Shown here: positions 37,964-46,998 of the stretch, piece after piece
Numbering within the stretch: position 1 is the stretch's first letter
Layout of the letters: the number at the start of each line of letters is the position of its first letter
Assembly (NCBI RefSeq): GCF_030505195.1
Contig: NZ_CP129672.1
Span: forward strand, 4,560,501 to 4,624,500
DNA: 64,000 bases
Origin: Comamonas testosteroni
GTDB taxonomy: Bacteria > Pseudomonadota > Gammaproteobacteria > Burkholderiales > Burkholderiaceae_C
Direction of reading: 5' to 3'
Translations under genes and position numbers: made by a program
Notes under the pieces: generated by a model
The model's database searches: none
Told to the model about the DNA's origin: nothing
The model's input: the letters and a program-made list of their open reading frames with translations, nothing else

Positions 37964-38208
37964 AGCACAGATATAGTGAATCTGCCTGCAAGTTGCAGGT
38001 GCTTGCCAAAGGAAAGGAAAAGCAAACTCCGCCGAGGCCTTTGATTCCATGGGCTGTTGGCACTTGCTCTTTATCTTCGCTTGAGGCACAAAAGGGAGCA
38101 ATCTTTGCTTCCAGCGGCAAGGACCACACCCTCCTTGAACCGCGAAAAACGGTCCGGTCTGGTACCGGCCGTAAAGCCCGGAAGTCGGTTTCGCCACTTC
38201 CGGGCTTT
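37964..38208. ncRNA. candidate structured RNA element (unclassified)
   Basis: Consecutive helices: AGCAC/GTGCT (37964-37968, 37999-38003) enclosing CAGAT/ATCTG and CCTGCAA/TTGCAGG; CAAAGG/CCTTTG (38007-38012, 38038-38043); GGAGCAA/TTGCTTCC (38095-38112); GCGGCAAGGA/TCCTTG-aa-CCGC (38114-38143); ACGG-CCGG/CCGG-CCGT (38149-38172); and a 13-bp hairpin AAAGCCCGGAAGT/ACTTCCGGGCTTT (38173-38208). No known riboswitch, 6S, RNase P or SRP signature was recognised. Strand is not settled. Chance hairpins in GC-rich DNA remain possible. Confidence 0.3.
38145..38172 (-). terminator. possible leftward terminator in the 38-kb intergenic region
   Basis: Read leftward, the ACGG-CCGG / CCGG-CCGT hairpin is followed directly by TTTTT (complement of 38145-38149). 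That would end a leftward transcript starting in the DUF748 promoter region, where no gene is seen. Confidence 0.45.
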
Positions 38209-38453
38209 GTCATTTCCGGCGAGTCTTTTTCCGCAGCGCATTGTTTGCATTTTTCCGCGCGCATCGGCCTCTGGCGGGTATTCCGATAGCGCAAACTTCT
38301 CCCTGTAAACGCCTCTTGCCTCTATCTATATATAGAGCGCAATCTAGATACACCAGGGTGCGCTCAAGGTACAGTGGTGTTCCGGGCGCGTGGCGGGTCC
38401 CGCCCCTGAGAGTCTTGGAAGGCTTTCATTCTCTGCATCAATAACAATTACCC

Positions 38454-41400
38454 ATGTCCTTGCTCACATCGAATCGCTGGCTTCGTCGGCTGATCTGGTC
38501 TGTTCTTGCTCTTTTGCTGTTGTGGCTGCTGCTTTGGGCGGTAGTGCCTTGGGTCGCCAAGAGCCAGCTGGAAAAACAGGCTTCCGAGAAGCTGGGGCGT
38601 GGCGTGCATGTAGGCAAGATCGAGTTTGCTCCCTGGGCCATGTCCATCACCTTGCATGATCTGGTGATTGATAAAGCTATAAAAAAGGTAGCTGATGGTT
38701 CTGATGCACAAAGCCCTTCAGGCCAAACCAATCTGAAGTCCGCAGCGGAACCTCAGCTGGAGATCAAGCGCATCTTCATCAATGCCAGCGCGCAGTCCTT
38801 GTTCAGGCTCGCTCCTGTGCTGGATGCGATCGAGGTCGATGCGCCGGTGGTGCGCCTGACCCAGCATTCACTGGGCAAGCTCGATATCGACGATGTGATT
38901 GCCAGGCTCTCCGAGCCAAAGGACGAAGAGCCGTCCAAGCCCGTGAGCTTTGCGCTCTACAACATTGCGTTGCGCGATGGCCGTATCGAACTGAATGACG
39001 AGTTTGTGCAGCGCAAGCATGAACTCAAGGATTTGCAGCTGAGCATTCCTTTCATCAGCAATCTGGCGTCCAAGCGCGAGATCAAGGTGCTGCCGCATCT
39101 GGCATTCGATCTCAACGGCAGCAAGTTCGACACGTCGGGCGAGAGCACGCCGTTCACCGACACCCGTCAGACGGCGATGCACCTCAAATGGGATCGAATC
39201 GATCTGGCCCCTTATCTGGGCTATGTGCCTGCCAGCGTTCCCGTGCAACCCCTCTCGGGAGTGCTCGATACGGATCTGCAGATCAGCTTCGAGCAAAAAG
39301 ATCAGCCTGTAGTCAGCATCAGCGGCAAGCTGGCCCTGAGCAATGTCGTATTGCAAGACCGCCAGAGTGCGCCGCTGCTGAACTTTGAGGCGCTGGAGTT
39401 GCAGCTCCAGAATGCTCAACCTCTGCAGAGCCAGATTGCGCTGGAGACTATGCGCTGGGTCAAACCCGAGATTCATGCCAGCCGCAATGCGCAGGGCGTG
39501 ATCAACTGGCTGGGGTTGCATGCGCCGTCCGCCGCTGCAGCAGCGCCTGCCGAGAATGCAGGGCCTGCGTCTGACTCCTCCGACACCAAGGCTTCGGTCC
39601 AAGCGGGTACCAAGGCCGAGACGCCCGCCCAGCCCCTCGCAGTGAGCGTAAAGCAGTTCGATATTGATAGCGCTACGGTCCATTGGAGGGATGCGGCTAC
39701 AGGCGCGGCACCTGCAGCCCTGACTCTGGCTCCTTTGGTGCTGCAGGCCAAGAATCTGGCTTGGCCCATGAATGCGCCTTTGCAACTGACGGCCACTGCA
39801 GGCCTGCAAACGGCTGAGCAGGCCCGGGGGGAAGGGGCAGCCAGGCTGGCTGTGGATGGAGAAGCCACGGACAAGGCGGGCAGTCTCAATCTCAAGCTCG
39901 AGCAGATGCCGCTGCAATGGGTGCAGCCCTATATAGAAGCGCACTTCAAGCCGCAGCTAAGCGCCATGCTGGGCGCCGATGCCCGGATCTCCTGGGGTGA
40001 GGGCAACGTTGTGGCAGAGGTGACAGAGCTGACCGCTGACAAGCTGCAACTGCAGGACAAGCAGGCCCCTGTCAATATCGAGCAGATCAAGGTCAGCGGC
40101 GTTCAGGTCGATCTTGCTGCCCGGCAGGTGCAGGTGCAGGCCATTGCCGTGCAGAAGCCGCAACTCGCGGCAATGCGTGACGCACAAGGGCACTGGATGT
40201 ACGAGCGTTGGTTGCCCGTGGCAGCGCCCGTGGCAGCGCCTGCGGCCAAGCCGGCAACGCAGGGCGGCAAGGCGGAGCCGGGCAAGCCCTGGTCGGTCAA
40301 GTTGGCAGCGATTGCCGTGGATGGCGGTGCGTTGCAGTTTCGCGATGCAGCACCTGTGCAAGGCGCGAATGCGCGGCCCGTGCAGCTGGATGTGAGCGCC
40401 TTGCGCGTACGCCTGGGGGCTTTCGAGCCTCTGGCGGCCAAGGCAGCGCCGACTCCGCTGGAGGTCTCGGCTCAGCTGGCTGCCAGTCGCCGTGTGCAGG
40501 CAGGTCATATTCAGTTCAATGGGCAGTTGGGTCTGGCCCCTGTTTCGGCGCAAGGTCAGTTGCAGGCCCGTGCCGTGCCGTTGCATGCGCTGGAGCCGTA
40601 CTTCGGTCACAAGCTCAATGTGGATCTGGTGCGTGCCGACGGCAACTTCCGGGGCAAGCTTAACTATCTGGCCCATGCCAAGGGGCCGCAGTTGTCTGTG
40701 TTGGGCGATGTGGAGCTCAACGACCTGCGCGTACGCTCCACGCTTGCAGCTCCGGTGCAGGAGCTGGTGGGCAAGCCCAGTACCGCCAAGGGGGCGCTGA
40801 CGGCGGTGCTCAATGACTCCACGGCAGACCGTGCCAAGGCATTGGCTGCGCGCACAGGTCTGGGTCTGGGCGATGATTTGCTGGCCTGGAAAACACTGGT
40901 GGTGCGCGGCCTGGATCTGAATATGCAACCGGCCCAGCCCCTGCGGGTGAGCGTGCGCGAAACCGCGCTGAGCGACTTTTTTGCGCGCGTCATCGTGCAG
41001 CGCAACGGCCGCATCAATCTGCAGGACATCGTGAAGACCGAAAAGTCCGAGCAGTCCGTCGCGCAGAACGAAGAGGCGAACGCACAGGCGGCTGCTGGCG
41101 AGAAGCCCGAACGCAGCAAGCCCGTGGCCGAGCACGTGAAGCCCGAAGATGCCGGCCCCATGCCCATCATCAAGGTCGGGCCCATTGTGCTGACGGGCGG
41201 AAAGGTGCAGTTCTCCGACTACTTCATTCAGCCCAACTATTCGGCCGATCTGAGTGAGCTGAACGGCCGTCTGAGCGCCTTCTCTTCGCAGGCTCCTGCA
41301 GGCCAGGTAGAGCCGCAAATGGCCGATCTTGAAATCAAGGGCAAGGCCCAGGGTACGGCGATGCTCGATATCAGCGGCAAGGTCAACCCGCTGGCCAAGC

Positions 41401-42362
41401 CTCTGGCGCTGGATGTGCGCGCCCAGATGAATGACCTGGAGCTGTCGCCGCTGTCTCCATATTCCATCAAGTATGCGGGCTATGGCATCGAGCGCGGCAA
41501 GCTCTATATGGATGTGAACTACAAGGTGCAGCCTGATGGGCAGCTCACGGCATCGAACAAGCTGGTGCTGCGCCAACTGACCTTTGGCGACAAGGTGGAA
41601 GGCGCGCCCGCATCGCTGCCCGTCAAGCTGGCCGTGGCCCTGCTGTCCGACCGCAACGGTGTGATCGATCTCGATGTGCCTCTGAGCGGCTCGCTCAACG
41701 ACCCGCAGTTCCGTCTGGCGCCCATCATCTTCAAGGTGATCGGCAACATCATCATGAAGGCCGTGACCGCGCCGTTTGCGCTGTTGTCGGGAGCGTTTTC
41801 GGGTGGCGACGAGTCGGGCGCAGTCAACTTTGCGCCGGGCAGCGCCAAGCTCGATGGAAAGGCCAGGGAGCAGTTGGCCAAGATCGTCAAGGCACTCAAC
41901 GACCGTCCCGCGCTCAAGATGACGGTGGTGGGCGAGTCGCGTGAGGCCCAAGACAAGGAGGCCTGGAAGACTGAAGAGCTGGACCGTCTGCTGCTGGCCC
42001 AAAAGCGCCGCAACGTGATTCGCGAAGGCAAGAGCGGCGACGAGGTGATGGAGTTCAGCGAAGCCGAGCGCCCGGCTCTGCTCAAGGCCGTTTACGGCCG
42101 TGCCGACATCAAAAAGCCCCGCAATATGGTCGGAATGGCAAAGGACCTGCCTGCCGACCAGATGACGGCGCTGCTGGTGGCCAGCATCAACGTGCCCGAC
42201 GATGCCATGCGCGAGCTGGCGCTGGCGCGTGGCGTGGCTGTGCGGGACTATCTAGCCACCCAACAGCTGCCGCTGGAGCGTCTGTTCCTGGGTGCTCCCA
42301 AGCTGGATGCACAGGACAAGGACTGGACGCCACGAGCCCAGTTGAGCCTGTCTGCGCAGTGA
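38454..42362 (+). CDS. AsmA-like DUF748 giant envelope protein
   Basis: 1302 residues. One N-terminal transmembrane helix (RLIWSVLALLLLWLLLWAVVP), then a very long periplasmic region of repeated beta-rich AsmA/DUF748 units (VEVDAP-like LDAIEVDAPVVRLTQHSLG, LYNIALRDGRIELNDEFV, VQFSDYFIQPNYSADLSELN, AGYGIERGKLYMDVNYKV). The C-terminal segment is OmpA-like (VNFAPGSAKLDGKAREQLAK). AsmA-family proteins form rods thought to carry lipids between membranes. Two Ala/Glu-rich linkers interrupt the core, near residues 355-395 and 870-900. No partner gene is adjacent, and the long hairpin-rich region lies upstream. Confidence 0.85.
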   Translation: MSLLTSNRWLRRLIWSVLALLLLWLLLWAVVPWVAKSQLEKQASEKLGRGVHVGKIEFAPWAMSITLHDLVIDKAIKKVADGSDAQSPSGQTNLKSAAEPQLEIKRIFINASAQSLFRLAPVLDAIEVDAPVVRLTQHSLGKLDIDDVIARLSEPKDEEPSKPVSFALYNIALRDGRIELNDEFVQRKHELKDLQLSIPFISNLASKREIKVLPHLAFDLNGSKFDTSGESTPFTDTRQTAMHLKWDRIDLAPYLGYVPASVPVQPLSGVLDTDLQISFEQKDQPVVSISGKLALSNVVLQDRQSAPLLNFEALELQLQNAQPLQSQIALETMRWVKPEIHASRNAQGVINWLGLHAPSAAAAAPAENAGPASDSSDTKASVQAGTKAETPAQPLAVSVKQFDIDSATVHWRDAATGAAPAALTLAPLVLQAKNLAWPMNAPLQLTATAGLQTAEQARGEGAARLAVDGEATDKAGSLNLKLEQMPLQWVQPYIEAHFKPQLSAMLGADARISWGEGNVVAEVTELTADKLQLQDKQAPVNIEQIKVSGVQVDLAARQVQVQAIAVQKPQLAAMRDAQGHWMYERWLPVAAPVAAPAAKPATQGGKAEPGKPWSVKLAAIAVDGGALQFRDAAPVQGANARPVQLDVSALRVRLGAFEPLAAKAAPTPLEVSAQLAASRRVQAGHIQFNGQLGLAPVSAQGQLQARAVPLHALEPYFGHKLNVDLVRADGNFRGKLNYLAHAKGPQLSVLGDVELNDLRVRSTLAAPVQELVGKPSTAKGALTAVLNDSTADRAKALAARTGLGLGDDLLAWKTLVVRGLDLNMQPAQPLRVSVRETALSDFFARVIVQRNGRINLQDIVKTEKSEQSVAQNEEANAQAAAGEKPERSKPVAEHVKPEDAGPMPIIKVGPIVLTGGKVQFSDYFIQPNYSADLSELNGRLSAFSSQAPAGQVEPQMADLEIKGKAQGTAMLDISGKVNPLAKPLALDVRAQMNDLELSPLSPYSIKYAGYGIERGKLYMDVNYKVQPDGQLTASNKLVLRQLTFGDKVEGAPASLPVKLAVALLSDRNGVIDLDVPLSGSLNDPQFRLAPIIFKVIGNIIMKAVTAPFALLSGAFSGGDESGAVNFAPGSAKLDGKAREQLAKIVKALNDRPALKMTVVGESREAQDKEAWKTEELDRLLLAQKRRNVIREGKSGDEVMEFSEAERPALLKAVYGRADIKKPRNMVGMAKDLPADQMTALLVASINVPDDAMRELALARGVAVRDYLATQQLPLERLFLGAPKLDAQDKDWTPRAQLSLSAQ

Positions 42363-42550
42363 TGAAAGTGCTGCAAAACACCCCTCGATTTCGCATTTTT
42401 TGGCTTGCCTTTAAATAAAGGCGAAAATACCGGTTTGCCCAGGTGCTCATGTGCCTGGGCTTGCGCTTGGAAAGTCTGCCCTCATGTGGGTTGGCACTGG
42501 CCTGTTGCAGCGTTGACTGCGCTGGCTGCCAAGCATTTCCTGACCCTTAC

Positions 42551-45232
42551 ATGACATCTATTTCTCCTAGCAGCACCATGTCTGATGCATCTGAAGTGAA
42601 CCCGGCCTCTGCCAAGAATACTGAGCAACATCCGCTGGATGCATTGACGGGTGGTGCTTTCTCCGCCGAGACGTCGGGTGATCGCGCCGCGCGCATTCGC
42701 GACTGGTTGGCGACTCAGCCCACGGTCGAGCAACTCCAGGACGTTCACAAGGAACTGAGCAAGGGCGACAAGAGTGCTGCCCGTGCCGTGCGCGAGCGCC
42801 TTGACGAAATCCGTCGTACCGCCAATCAGGAAAAAATTTCCGTGGAATGGGCCGAGAAGGCTCAGGCCCTGCTGGCTGCAGAGCCCTTCGATGCCGCAGC
42901 TGCAGCTGCCTGGCAGCGTGATGCAGCCAAGGCCGGTGCCGCGCTGTCGCGCGAGCCTCTGTCGCAGTTCAAGGCCCGACTGGGCGAGCGCGTGAAGGCT
43001 GTGGAAGACCTGCAGCATCGCACCCAGGTGCAGCGCGAAGTGGCGCTGCTGCTGGCGCAGCGCATCGAAGTACTGTCCATCAAGTCCTGGAAGGATGCCA
43101 AGGCGGTGCTGGAAGCCCTGGGGGTCGATGTCGCGCGTTGGCAGGAGCAGGCCAAGGAGCTGACCGGCGATGCCAGCTGGAGCAGCGTGGACGGCCGTTT
43201 CCCTCCTCAGCTGGAGGCAGCTTCTGCACAACTGGCGCTGGTTTGGGATGCTTTCCAGTCTGCACTGGCACAGACCGAGGCCGCTGCCGCCGACGAGGCT
43301 GCGCCGTTGCCCACGGTTCCTGTCTGGGCCGACGAAATCCGCGTGGCTCGCGGTCTGCCTCCCGAAGCCGCTGCTGTGGAAGTGGGCAAGCCCGCTGCAC
43401 CGCGCGCAGCTGCTGCTGGCCGTGGCAAGCCCACGCCCGAACAGGTGGAAGCCGCCAAGGCTGGCCTGGATCAGGCCCTGCAGGCGCTGAAGGCTGAAAC
43501 TGCAGCTGGCAACAGCCAGGCCGGCTCCGAAGCCGTCCAGGCCATGCGCGCAGCCATCAAGGCCCATGGCCGCTTTGTGGACGAAGCGCTGGTGGGCGAA
43601 GTGCATGAGGCCCTGTTGGCCGCCGGTGAAGCCGAGGGTTGGCAGCGCCATCTGGCCGAGAAACTGCGCGAAGACCTGGTGGCCAAGGCAGAAGCCTTGC
43701 TCAACCGTCCCGAAGGTCAGGCACTGGGTGGTCGCAAGATCCAGGAAACCCTGCGCAGCCTGCGTGAACAGTGGAAGCAGGCCGACCAAGGTGCCGTGGC
43801 CAATCATGCGCTGTGGAAGAAGTTTGACGAGGCCTGCAACGCAGCCTACAAGGTGGTCGAGTCCTGGCACGACAAGATTCGTCAGGACAGCACGCAGGCC
43901 AAGGCTCAGCGTCTGGCTCTGATCGAAGAAATCAAGGCCTGGGCTGCAGCCAATGCGGCCAGCCAGGACTGGAAGAACATGTTGCGCGCGCTGCGCCAGT
44001 TTGGTGAGCGCTGGCGTGAAAGCGGCCATATCGGCGAAAAGCTGTTTGCCGAGCTGCAGCCCCTGTTCAAGCAGGCCATGGCTGCTGCCGAAGCGCCCCT
44101 GCAGGCTGCACAAAAGGCTAGCCTGGAGCGTCGCCATGCCATGATCGACGAAGCCACGGCCTTGGGTGCCGCCCCCAGTCTGCGCATCGACGCCGTGAAG
44201 GCGCTGCAGCAGCGCTGGCAGGCCGAAGCCCAGGTGGTGCCACTGGATCGCAAGCACGAGCAAAAGCTCTGGGATGCATTCCGCAAGCCGCTGGACGATG
44301 CCTTCAATCGCAAGAGCGTGGAGCGCGGTGGTCGCAGCCCGGTGGCGGTTGAGTTGTCCGAGCATGACCGTCGTGTGCTGGATGCGTCCAAGGCGGTCGA
44401 GGCGGCCAATGCCAGCGGCGATGTCCAAAAGATTCACGCAGCGCTGGCCGAGCTCGAAGCAGCCATCAAGGCTCAGCCCGCCAAGTCTGATGAAAACCAG
44501 GCCCAGACGGAGCAAGCGTCTGAAGCTGTTGAGGCGCAAGCGAGCGAAGCCGCTGCAGTGGCCAAGCCGGCACGCCCCGTGGTGGCCGTGCGTGGCGATG
44601 ACCGCCCTGGCATGAGGAAGGAAGCTGCAGCTGCTGCAGGTGCTCGTCCTGGCGATCGCAAGGATGGCGGCCGTGGCCGCGATGCAGCGCGTGGCGAGCG
44701 CGGTGGCCGTGATGGTCGCGACAGCCGCGATGCCGGTCGTGGTCGTCGCGAGTTCACGCGTGAGGAGCGCGGGCCGCGCCTGGCCGATCCAGCCTTCCGT
44801 GCCCAGCGTGATGCCGTGGAGCATGCCCAGGAAGCTCTGCGCAAGCTGGCGGCTCAGGCACACGGCGAAGCGCTGACTCAGTTGCTCGGTGCCTGGCAGG
44901 CTCGTGATGCTGCGCAGCTGCCATCGGCTCAGCAACTGGGCGGCAAGGTGACGGCGCCTGTGCGCTCTTCCTGGTCCGGCGCTGTGGCTGCTGCGCCCAA
45001 GGGCAATGCTGCAGAGGCCCTGCTGCGCCTGGAAATGGCTGCCGATGTGCACACTCCTGCCGATCAGCTGACGGCACGCCGTGCGCTGCAGCTGCAGATG
45101 CTGACCCGCCGCAACGATCCTTCGCCTCAGCAGACCTGGGGTCAGGATGTGGCGACTGTGCTGAGCAGTGCCAGCGATGAGGCATCTGCCCGTCGCCTGC
45201 AGACCGCGCTCAAGCAATTGCTGCGCAAGTAA
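42551..45232 (+). CDS. DUF349 repeat protein with Arg/Gly-rich tail
   Basis: About 893 residues. Several helical DUF349 units, such as AARAVRERLDEIRRTANQE, SLREQWKQADQGAVANHALW and ALQQRWQAEAQVVPLDRKHE, form long coiled coils. Near residues 695-740 comes an unusual basic Arg/Gly/Asp-rich stretch (DRKDGGRGRDAARGERGG), then a last helical region. DUF349 proteins are uncharacterised; the basic segment suggests nucleic-acid binding, which is inference. ATG 42551 is chosen; a longer frame from 42443 has no ribosome site. Followed by a terminator. Confidence 0.78.
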   Translation: MTSISPSSTMSDASEVNPASAKNTEQHPLDALTGGAFSAETSGDRAARIRDWLATQPTVEQLQDVHKELSKGDKSAARAVRERLDEIRRTANQEKISVEWAEKAQALLAAEPFDAAAAAAWQRDAAKAGAALSREPLSQFKARLGERVKAVEDLQHRTQVQREVALLLAQRIEVLSIKSWKDAKAVLEALGVDVARWQEQAKELTGDASWSSVDGRFPPQLEAASAQLALVWDAFQSALAQTEAAAADEAAPLPTVPVWADEIRVARGLPPEAAAVEVGKPAAPRAAAAGRGKPTPEQVEAAKAGLDQALQALKAETAAGNSQAGSEAVQAMRAAIKAHGRFVDEALVGEVHEALLAAGEAEGWQRHLAEKLREDLVAKAEALLNRPEGQALGGRKIQETLRSLREQWKQADQGAVANHALWKKFDEACNAAYKVVESWHDKIRQDSTQAKAQRLALIEEIKAWAAANAASQDWKNMLRALRQFGERWRESGHIGEKLFAELQPLFKQAMAAAEAPLQAAQKASLERRHAMIDEATALGAAPSLRIDAVKALQQRWQAEAQVVPLDRKHEQKLWDAFRKPLDDAFNRKSVERGGRSPVAVELSEHDRRVLDASKAVEAANASGDVQKIHAALAELEAAIKAQPAKSDENQAQTEQASEAVEAQASEAAAVAKPARPVVAVRGDDRPGMRKEAAAAAGARPGDRKDGGRGRDAARGERGGRDGRDSRDAGRGRREFTREERGPRLADPAFRAQRDAVEHAQEALRKLAAQAHGEALTQLLGAWQARDAAQLPSAQQLGGKVTAPVRSSWSGAVAAAPKGNAAEALLRLEMAADVHTPADQLTARRALQLQMLTRRNDPSPQQTWGQDVATVLSSASDEASARRLQTALKQLLRK

Positions 45233-45267
45233 GCGACATATCGCCTCGATGGGAGGCGATTGCTAAA

Positions 45268-45297
45268 GAAAAAGGGAGTCGTTAGGCTCCCTTTTTC
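45268..45297 (+). terminator. intrinsic terminator after DUF349 gene
   Basis: AAAAAGGGAG and CTCCCTTTTT arms with an 8-base loop. A second hairpin, ATCGCCTC/GGAGGCGAT, lies just upstream (45239-45260). Confidence 0.85.
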
Positions 45298-45357
45298 ATT
45301 TGTGTGATCCGTCCTGCCGGAGGTTGACACCTTTTCTTGAAGGAAAAGGCAAGTCTC

Positions 45358-45740
45358 ATGGAATCAGGCTCCAAGCGAACCCAGAGGGATTACACGCTGG
45401 CTTTTAAGCTGGCAGTGGTCGAGCAGGTAGAAAAAAGCGAGTTGACGTACAGGCAAGCACAGGCGCGTTACGGGATCCAGGGTCGATCGACGGTTGCGCA
45501 AGCACGGTCGCCAAGGTTGGGGGGCGTGGTGCATCATGTGCAGCTATGCCCACTGACAAGACCTCCCCCAGCACTGACGCCCGAGCAGCAGATCAAAGCC
45601 TTGCAAGTGCAGCTCAAAGAGGTCAATGAGAAGGCCCAGCTGTTCGAAGCGATGCTGGATGTTCTCAAGAAGGACTATGGAGTGCGCGTCGTAAAAAAGC
45701 CTTCGGCAAGTCCTCGCGCAGCGGCTCGTCCAAGGGTTGA
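45358..45740 (+). pseudogene. IS3-family transposase OrfA, frameshifted
   Basis: Starts like a helix-turn-helix OrfA (RTQRDYTLAFKLAVVEQVEK, LTYRQAQARYGIQGRSTV). After STV the frame changes: LRKHGRQGWG is readable only in another frame, so about 10 bp of the usual sequence seem deleted near 45492. The leucine-zipper part (EQQIKALQVQLKEVNEKAQL, FEAMLDVLKKDYGVR) is back in the first frame. AAAAAAG at 45693-45699 would be the programmed slippage site. In the -1 frame from there KKAFGKSSRSGSSKG ends at a TGA at 45738. Non-functional. Confidence 0.75.
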
Positions 45741-46300
45741 GCGTGGCGAGGGCTTGCCGCTACGTGGGGGTCAGCCGTCAGGCGCACTACAAGCGCCTGG
45801 CCTGCCTGCATGCACGCAGCGAACAGGACAAAGCGGTGGTCGGCGAAGAGCGGTGTCATCAGCCACGCATTGGCATGCGCAAACTGCTGCACTTGCTCAA
45901 GCTGCCGCTTGATCAGGCGGGAATCCAGATCGGGCGCAATGCACTGTTCGGCGTGCTGTGCGAAGCGCGCATGCTGGTGCGGCCGCTGCACGTGTACCAC
46001 AAGACCACCCATAGCCACCATCACTACCGACGGCATGCCAATCTATTCAAGGAGGGTTGGGCTAAAACAGTGGCCAGTGGCTGTGCGCAGCTGTGGGTCG
46101 CTGACATGACGTATCTGCCCACTAAGGAGAAGGCTGCCTGTTTGATGGTGACCGATGCCTGCTCGCGCAAGATCGTTGGCTGGCACGTGATGGAATGCTT
46201 GCTGCAGCGACCTGCAGATCTCCCGCTGGCACGTACCATGGTGTGCGAATCGGTCCGGCTGTACAACGAGCACCGGCCGCACGGGTCAGTGCTGCTTACT
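45737..46300 (+). pseudogene. IS3-family transposase OrfB, internally deleted
   Basis: Begins LSVARACRYVGVSRQAHYKR (TTG read as Met) and keeps the first catalytic Asp in LWVADMTYLPTKE. It then jumps from KIVGWHVMECL directly to RPADLPLARTMVCESVRLYN near 46200. In intact IS3 transposases the second Asp and the Glu of the DDE triad lie in the missing interval, so the enzyme is dead. The end (EHRPHGS) is truncated just before the tRNA terminator. Confidence 0.78.
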
Positions 46301-46319
46301 ATTGGCGGGGGGGCGTCAA

Positions 46320-46352
46320 CGAAAAAGCCGCTGCATTTGCATGCAACGGCTT
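46320..46352 (-). terminator. terminator after tRNA-Leu copy 1
   Basis: Leftward hairpin AAGCCG-T-TGCAT/ATGCA-G-CGGCTT followed by T-rich sequence. The same hairpin lies after copies 2-5. The IS remnant ends immediately beyond its T-run. Confidence 0.8.
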
Positions 46353-46360
46353 GTCGTGTT

Positions 46361-46445
<85 letters not shown>

Positions 46446-46623
46446 TTTCAGGATGGCTTGAATTATATAGCGTTCAAAGTCGCTGCCAGGCCGGTTGAGG
46501 TACTTTTTTGTGCGAGTTGTCGATGGGGCGTTCTGGGGCTTGGCGATCCTTGTCGACTCGCGGGATCGGAAGTGCGAGGGGTAGAGGCCAGCTCGCCCGG
46601 AGTTGCCTTCGGCGTTGGAGTAT

Positions 46624-46661
46624 GAAAACGAAAAAGCCGCTGCATTTGCATGCAACGGCTT
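46624..46661 (-). terminator. terminator after tRNA-Leu copy 2
   Basis: Same hairpin as after copy 1 (AAGCCG and CGGCTT ends), followed leftward by TTTTTCGTTTTC. Confidence 0.8.
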
Positions 46662-46669
46662 GTCGTGTT

Positions 46670-46754
<85 letters not shown>

Positions 46755-46851
46755 ATTTCAGAGTGGTTGCATTATAGAGCGGCTGGAGGGCTGCTCATGC
46801 CGGTTTGCGTGGATTTTTCAGAAAACTTTTCGCGGCTGCTGAGGTGACGGC

Positions 46852-46889
46852 AAAAACGAAAAAGCCGCTGCATTTGCATGCAACGGCTT
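46852..46889 (-). terminator. terminator after tRNA-Leu copy 3
   Basis: Same hairpin as in the other units; CGGCTT end at 46884-46889, T-run to the left. Confidence 0.8.
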
Positions 46890-46897
46890 GTCGTATT

Positions 46898-46982
<85 letters not shown>

Positions 46983-46998
46983 ATTTCAGAGTGAGTGA

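Larger units (their letters stand above)
37585..38453. other. gene-free 870-bp region with dense hairpins
   Basis: No convincing coding frame was found here on either strand. Bases 37790-37880 are AT-rich and may hold the promoter for the leftward transglycosylase gene. From 37964 to 38208 there is a series of well-formed stem-loops, listed separately. From 38290 to 38415 lie further inverted repeats: GAGCGCA/TGCGCTC and GGCGGG/CCCGCC. The rest, up to the DUF748 gene at 38454, is probably leader and promoter. Confidence 0.6.
45304..46318 (+). mobile_element. decayed IS3-family insertion sequence
   Basis: A remnant about 1 kb long with IS3-type OrfA and OrfB. Its right edge falls a few bases from the terminator of the nearest tRNA-Leu gene. 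The left edge (GATCCGTCCTGCCGGAGG, 45306 onward) may contain the left terminal repeat; no matching right repeat is evident, as expected if the right end was lost. Both reading frames are disrupted and the catalytic region is largely deleted, so it is not active. Confidence 0.75.

Noticed and set aside
39957..42002. Antisense open frame of about 680 codons opposite the AsmA-like gene
   Set aside because: Shadow of codon bias; no domain or start signal.
42437..42460. GCCCAGG...CCTGGGC hairpin resembling the tRNA-Leu acceptor stem
   Set aside because: Only the stem matches; there is no D-arm, anticodon arm or T-arm, so it is not a tRNA fragment of note.
42482..45217. Long antisense open frame (911 codons) opposite the DUF349 gene
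   Set aside because: It mirrors GC-rich codon use of the real gene, has no family resemblance or ribosome site, and the sense protein has clear DUF349 units.
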